Assembly (NCBI RefSeq): GCF_035083965.1
Contig: NC_089738.1
Location: 12,116,734 to 12,180,733 of the forward strand
DNA length: 64,000 nt
Origin: Branchiostoma lanceolatum
Taxonomy: Eukaryota > Chordata > Leptocardii > Amphioxiformes > Branchiostomatidae
Direction of reading: 5' to 3'
Of the stretch, positions 55,135 to 64,000 are shown piece by piece. How positions within the stretch are numbered: the first letter of the stretch is position 1; the number at the start of each line of letters is the position of its first letter. The notes below the pieces were generated by a model. The model did no database searches and had not been told where the DNA came from. It saw only the letters and a list, made by a program, of their open reading frames with translations. A program made the position numbers and the translations under genes.

Positions 55135-57460
55135 GGCAGTAGTAGCGGAGAGGAAGAAGCGGATATCCATTCAGAAATCGACTGTCAAAGCTCCTGAGTT
55201 TGTTATTATGAGAACAGGATTGTACATGGTGCTTTCAAGTCGCCTGAGACCATATAAACGCACAAGACTCACTGGAATACACCCACAAGACACATTTGCT
55301 CCTTACTATATACATTTTATATGTAAATTTAAAATAAATATGCTAAAAATGGATTGAACTTAAGAATAGTGCTAGTGTATGGAAGACTGTAGTGTGCATG
55401 CTCAGGTTCTAAGTGCTGTAAATCTATGAGAAAATAAGCTACTAGCATCAACATCTTGAAGAACCCTGGTGAGATAAAGCATGTACTCAAGACGTTGCTG
55501 AAAAGATGAGTAAGAGGGAAGTAGAGGATGACATCAGGTCCTATTCCTTGACTAGGACTGGATTGTTACCTCCGTGGAAACGGAGGTATCATAATCAATT
55601 GGTGTGTTTGTTTGTCTTGGTGCGTGTCTGCAGTTATGTAAATACAGTATCACAAAGTGGCAACATTTAAGGCGGAAGTGGTGTAATAGGACATTTGGAG
55701 AATTGGCTTGGCTCGGGTCCAATGGTGCTGTAGCTGAGAACCAGGATGACTCGTGGCTACACCCACACAGTAATGTCAGGTTGTTTAAGCTTATGGTGCC
55801 AACTGACAGCTTGTCACAACGATGTTAAGCCAACTGCATCAGGCTGTTGTAATTTCATATAGCATCATAGTGAAGGAGTTGTGTTTAGTATTGTTTCTGA
55901 TTAAGGATGCATTTAAAACTCGTGTCAAATAAAAAGAAGGCAGTCTTTAGATGCATGTATTTTCCAAGTACTAATTTGTTTACTTTTCCGTGATTTTGCA
56001 ATACACCTTTTGCATTTAATACAAAATGTACACATCAAACAATCCATCATTTACAAGTGTGTTTCTTCATCGAAAACAAAATTTACAAAATCTTTAAATA
56101 CTACTACACTTAATGACAATATCCCTCTCACCAATGTATGGACAAATGTACATGTCGTTACATGAAGATACCAAAGAAGAATATAATATCACAACTAGAA
56201 CCATAATTTTAACAAAGATATTTTCATAAGTTTAAGTACGTCAAGGAGGAAACGAAAAAAAAACACAACCAAAAATGAACACTTTACAAAAGCTTTTGAG
56301 AAGGCAGTATTTGTTTGGTTTTGTCACCAAAGACCACGTCATGCTTTACTGGACGGTTGCACATCTTTTTAAGGCCTAGGAAAATTAATGTTGTGTTTCC
56401 AAGTCCGATCATGAAAAAATAGGTTTGGATTCTTGCTTTTTTCATGTGGCTAGGGTCGGCAGGTTTTCGCTAGCTGTAGTATCAGTTCGGTAACACAGAA
56501 ACACTACATTTTTTCCTAGGTCTAAGGCAACAAACCTTGACAATATCTTAAGTAGACTCTGACTTTGAGGAATAACAGTAGAAGAGGATTCATATCTTTC
56601 AAAATTTCATACTCACTCTATACAGTGCTCAAAGTAATATACACAAAATACAACGTTTAGAAAATAGTAGTTGCACATGAAAAATAGAGCACTTGTCTAT
56701 AGAATTACCTTTTTTTGCGATTTGTAAATTTTTACCACACAGATCAGATACAGAAATGACATGTACAGAAATATTGCTACTTTTCATAATACATACATGA
56801 CTCAAATGTATTGCATAGAGTATCAATTTTGATTTAACAAAATGTACAAAATGAATAGCATGGAATCTATAAGTACTGCTATTACATGACATGTACATGA
56901 ATGTCAGCCATTGGTGTGTAAGGTCCAAACTACTGTTAGTAGTTTCCAACACGATTATGTAACATTATAGCAGCATTTTCCTACAGTCAACCTCACCTCA
57001 AGTACACATATGTGTATACCCATCAATCTGCGTCCAAAAAGGAGATAAAGAAGGTACCATTTCTGCAACCTTTCAAACTGTCATGGAACTGAGAATAACC
57101 TTCACACTAACTGCCTCTAGCACTTTGGAAAACACTGAAAATAACAAAAAAGGTCAGATCATTTTCATCTACATGACATTGTCTAAAATCAACATCCATA
57201 TCTTAATTATTGAACATTACACCACCAAAAACCCATTCTTCTCAGAAGGTAATCAAATTATGAGTAAACTGCCTGTAACTGATGTCAGAGTGAATGTAGT
57301 AATGAGTTTGGAAACTTGCTCACCAGTTCACAAAAAACAACACTTTTGAGAAGCAGACAGTGCTTAATTTTCACGATTACATGTAATTGCAAGATATCAC
57401 AATATTTGCTTTGACAGTATTTCTTTTCTTTGAAACTTTGAATTTCTCTTTATGCTCCTG
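55135..57460. other. Convergent 3' ends of SMYD (+) and ABCC4-like (-) genes
   Basis: Plus-strand AATAAA hexamers for SMYD are at 55333 and 55928. An R1-like head fragment (acctccgtggaaacggaggt, gtttgtttgtcttggtgcgt) lies at 55560-55640; similar heads are at 50310 and 54105. From about 56000 to 57460 the sequence is AT-rich and most likely the 3' UTR of the transporter; ATTAAA on the minus strand (complement of 56015-56020) is a possible signal for it. No other gene is supported. Confidence 0.5.
55333..55338 (+). terminator. Polyadenylation signal AATAAA (SMYD)
   Basis: First canonical hexamer after the SMYD stop, about 200 bp downstream. Confidence 0.5.

Positions 57461-64000
<6,540 letters not shown>

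Overview
The window is eukaryotic, intron-rich animal DNA. It carries six protein-coding genes or gene parts with many small exons and canonical GT-AG junctions, separated and interrupted by short non-autonomous transposons, tRNA-derived SINEs, foldback elements and minisatellites. The gene set (a single monoamine oxidase, a TLC-domain protein, a class A GPCR, a SMYD methyltransferase, an ABCC4-type transporter and a lineage-specific NHL-repeat membrane protein) and the compact architecture suggest an invertebrate deuterostome, most likely a lancelet (Branchiostoma). The species is an inference; no marker gene proves it.

Layout. 1-7084: no convincing gene, repeats only. 7085-17005 (+): a 16-exon monoamine oxidase, complete, 516 aa. 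It has two unusual splicing features: a 69-bp in-frame repeat that offers five consecutive 5' splice sites, and a duplicated 97-nt exon that probably acts as a mutually exclusive cassette over the substrate-cavity region. 18351-24074 (+): a 5-exon, 661-aa predicted type II membrane protein with seven tandem 25-28 aa repeats, an NPLY motif, one transmembrane helix and a six-blade NHL propeller. 25084-27846 (-): a 6-exon TLC-domain (TLCD4/TMEM56-like) protein, tail-to-tail with the previous gene. 29.6-30.6 kb: the 3' end of a LINE and a decayed first exon of a GPCR paralogue. 34839-39007 (-): a 4-exon class A GPCR, 375 aa. 44911-55134 (+): a 13-exon SMYD gene with MYND and SET domains and a TPR-like C-terminus; a large foldback element sits 6 bp from one of its splice acceptors. 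57461-64000 (-): the 3' half of an ABCC4/MRP4-like transporter, cut by the window edge, with two alternative last exons that both end in a class I PDZ-ligand-like C-terminus.

The genes do not form a pathway or operon; they are ordinary neighbours in an animal genome. Two adjacent pairs are convergent (NHL gene/TLC gene and SMYD/ABCC4-like). The most distinctive biology is in how exons have been duplicated or placed under competing splice sites, and in the NHL membrane protein. All exon boundaries were read by hand from reading frame, splice dinucleotides and remembered family sequences; no alignment or transcript data were used.
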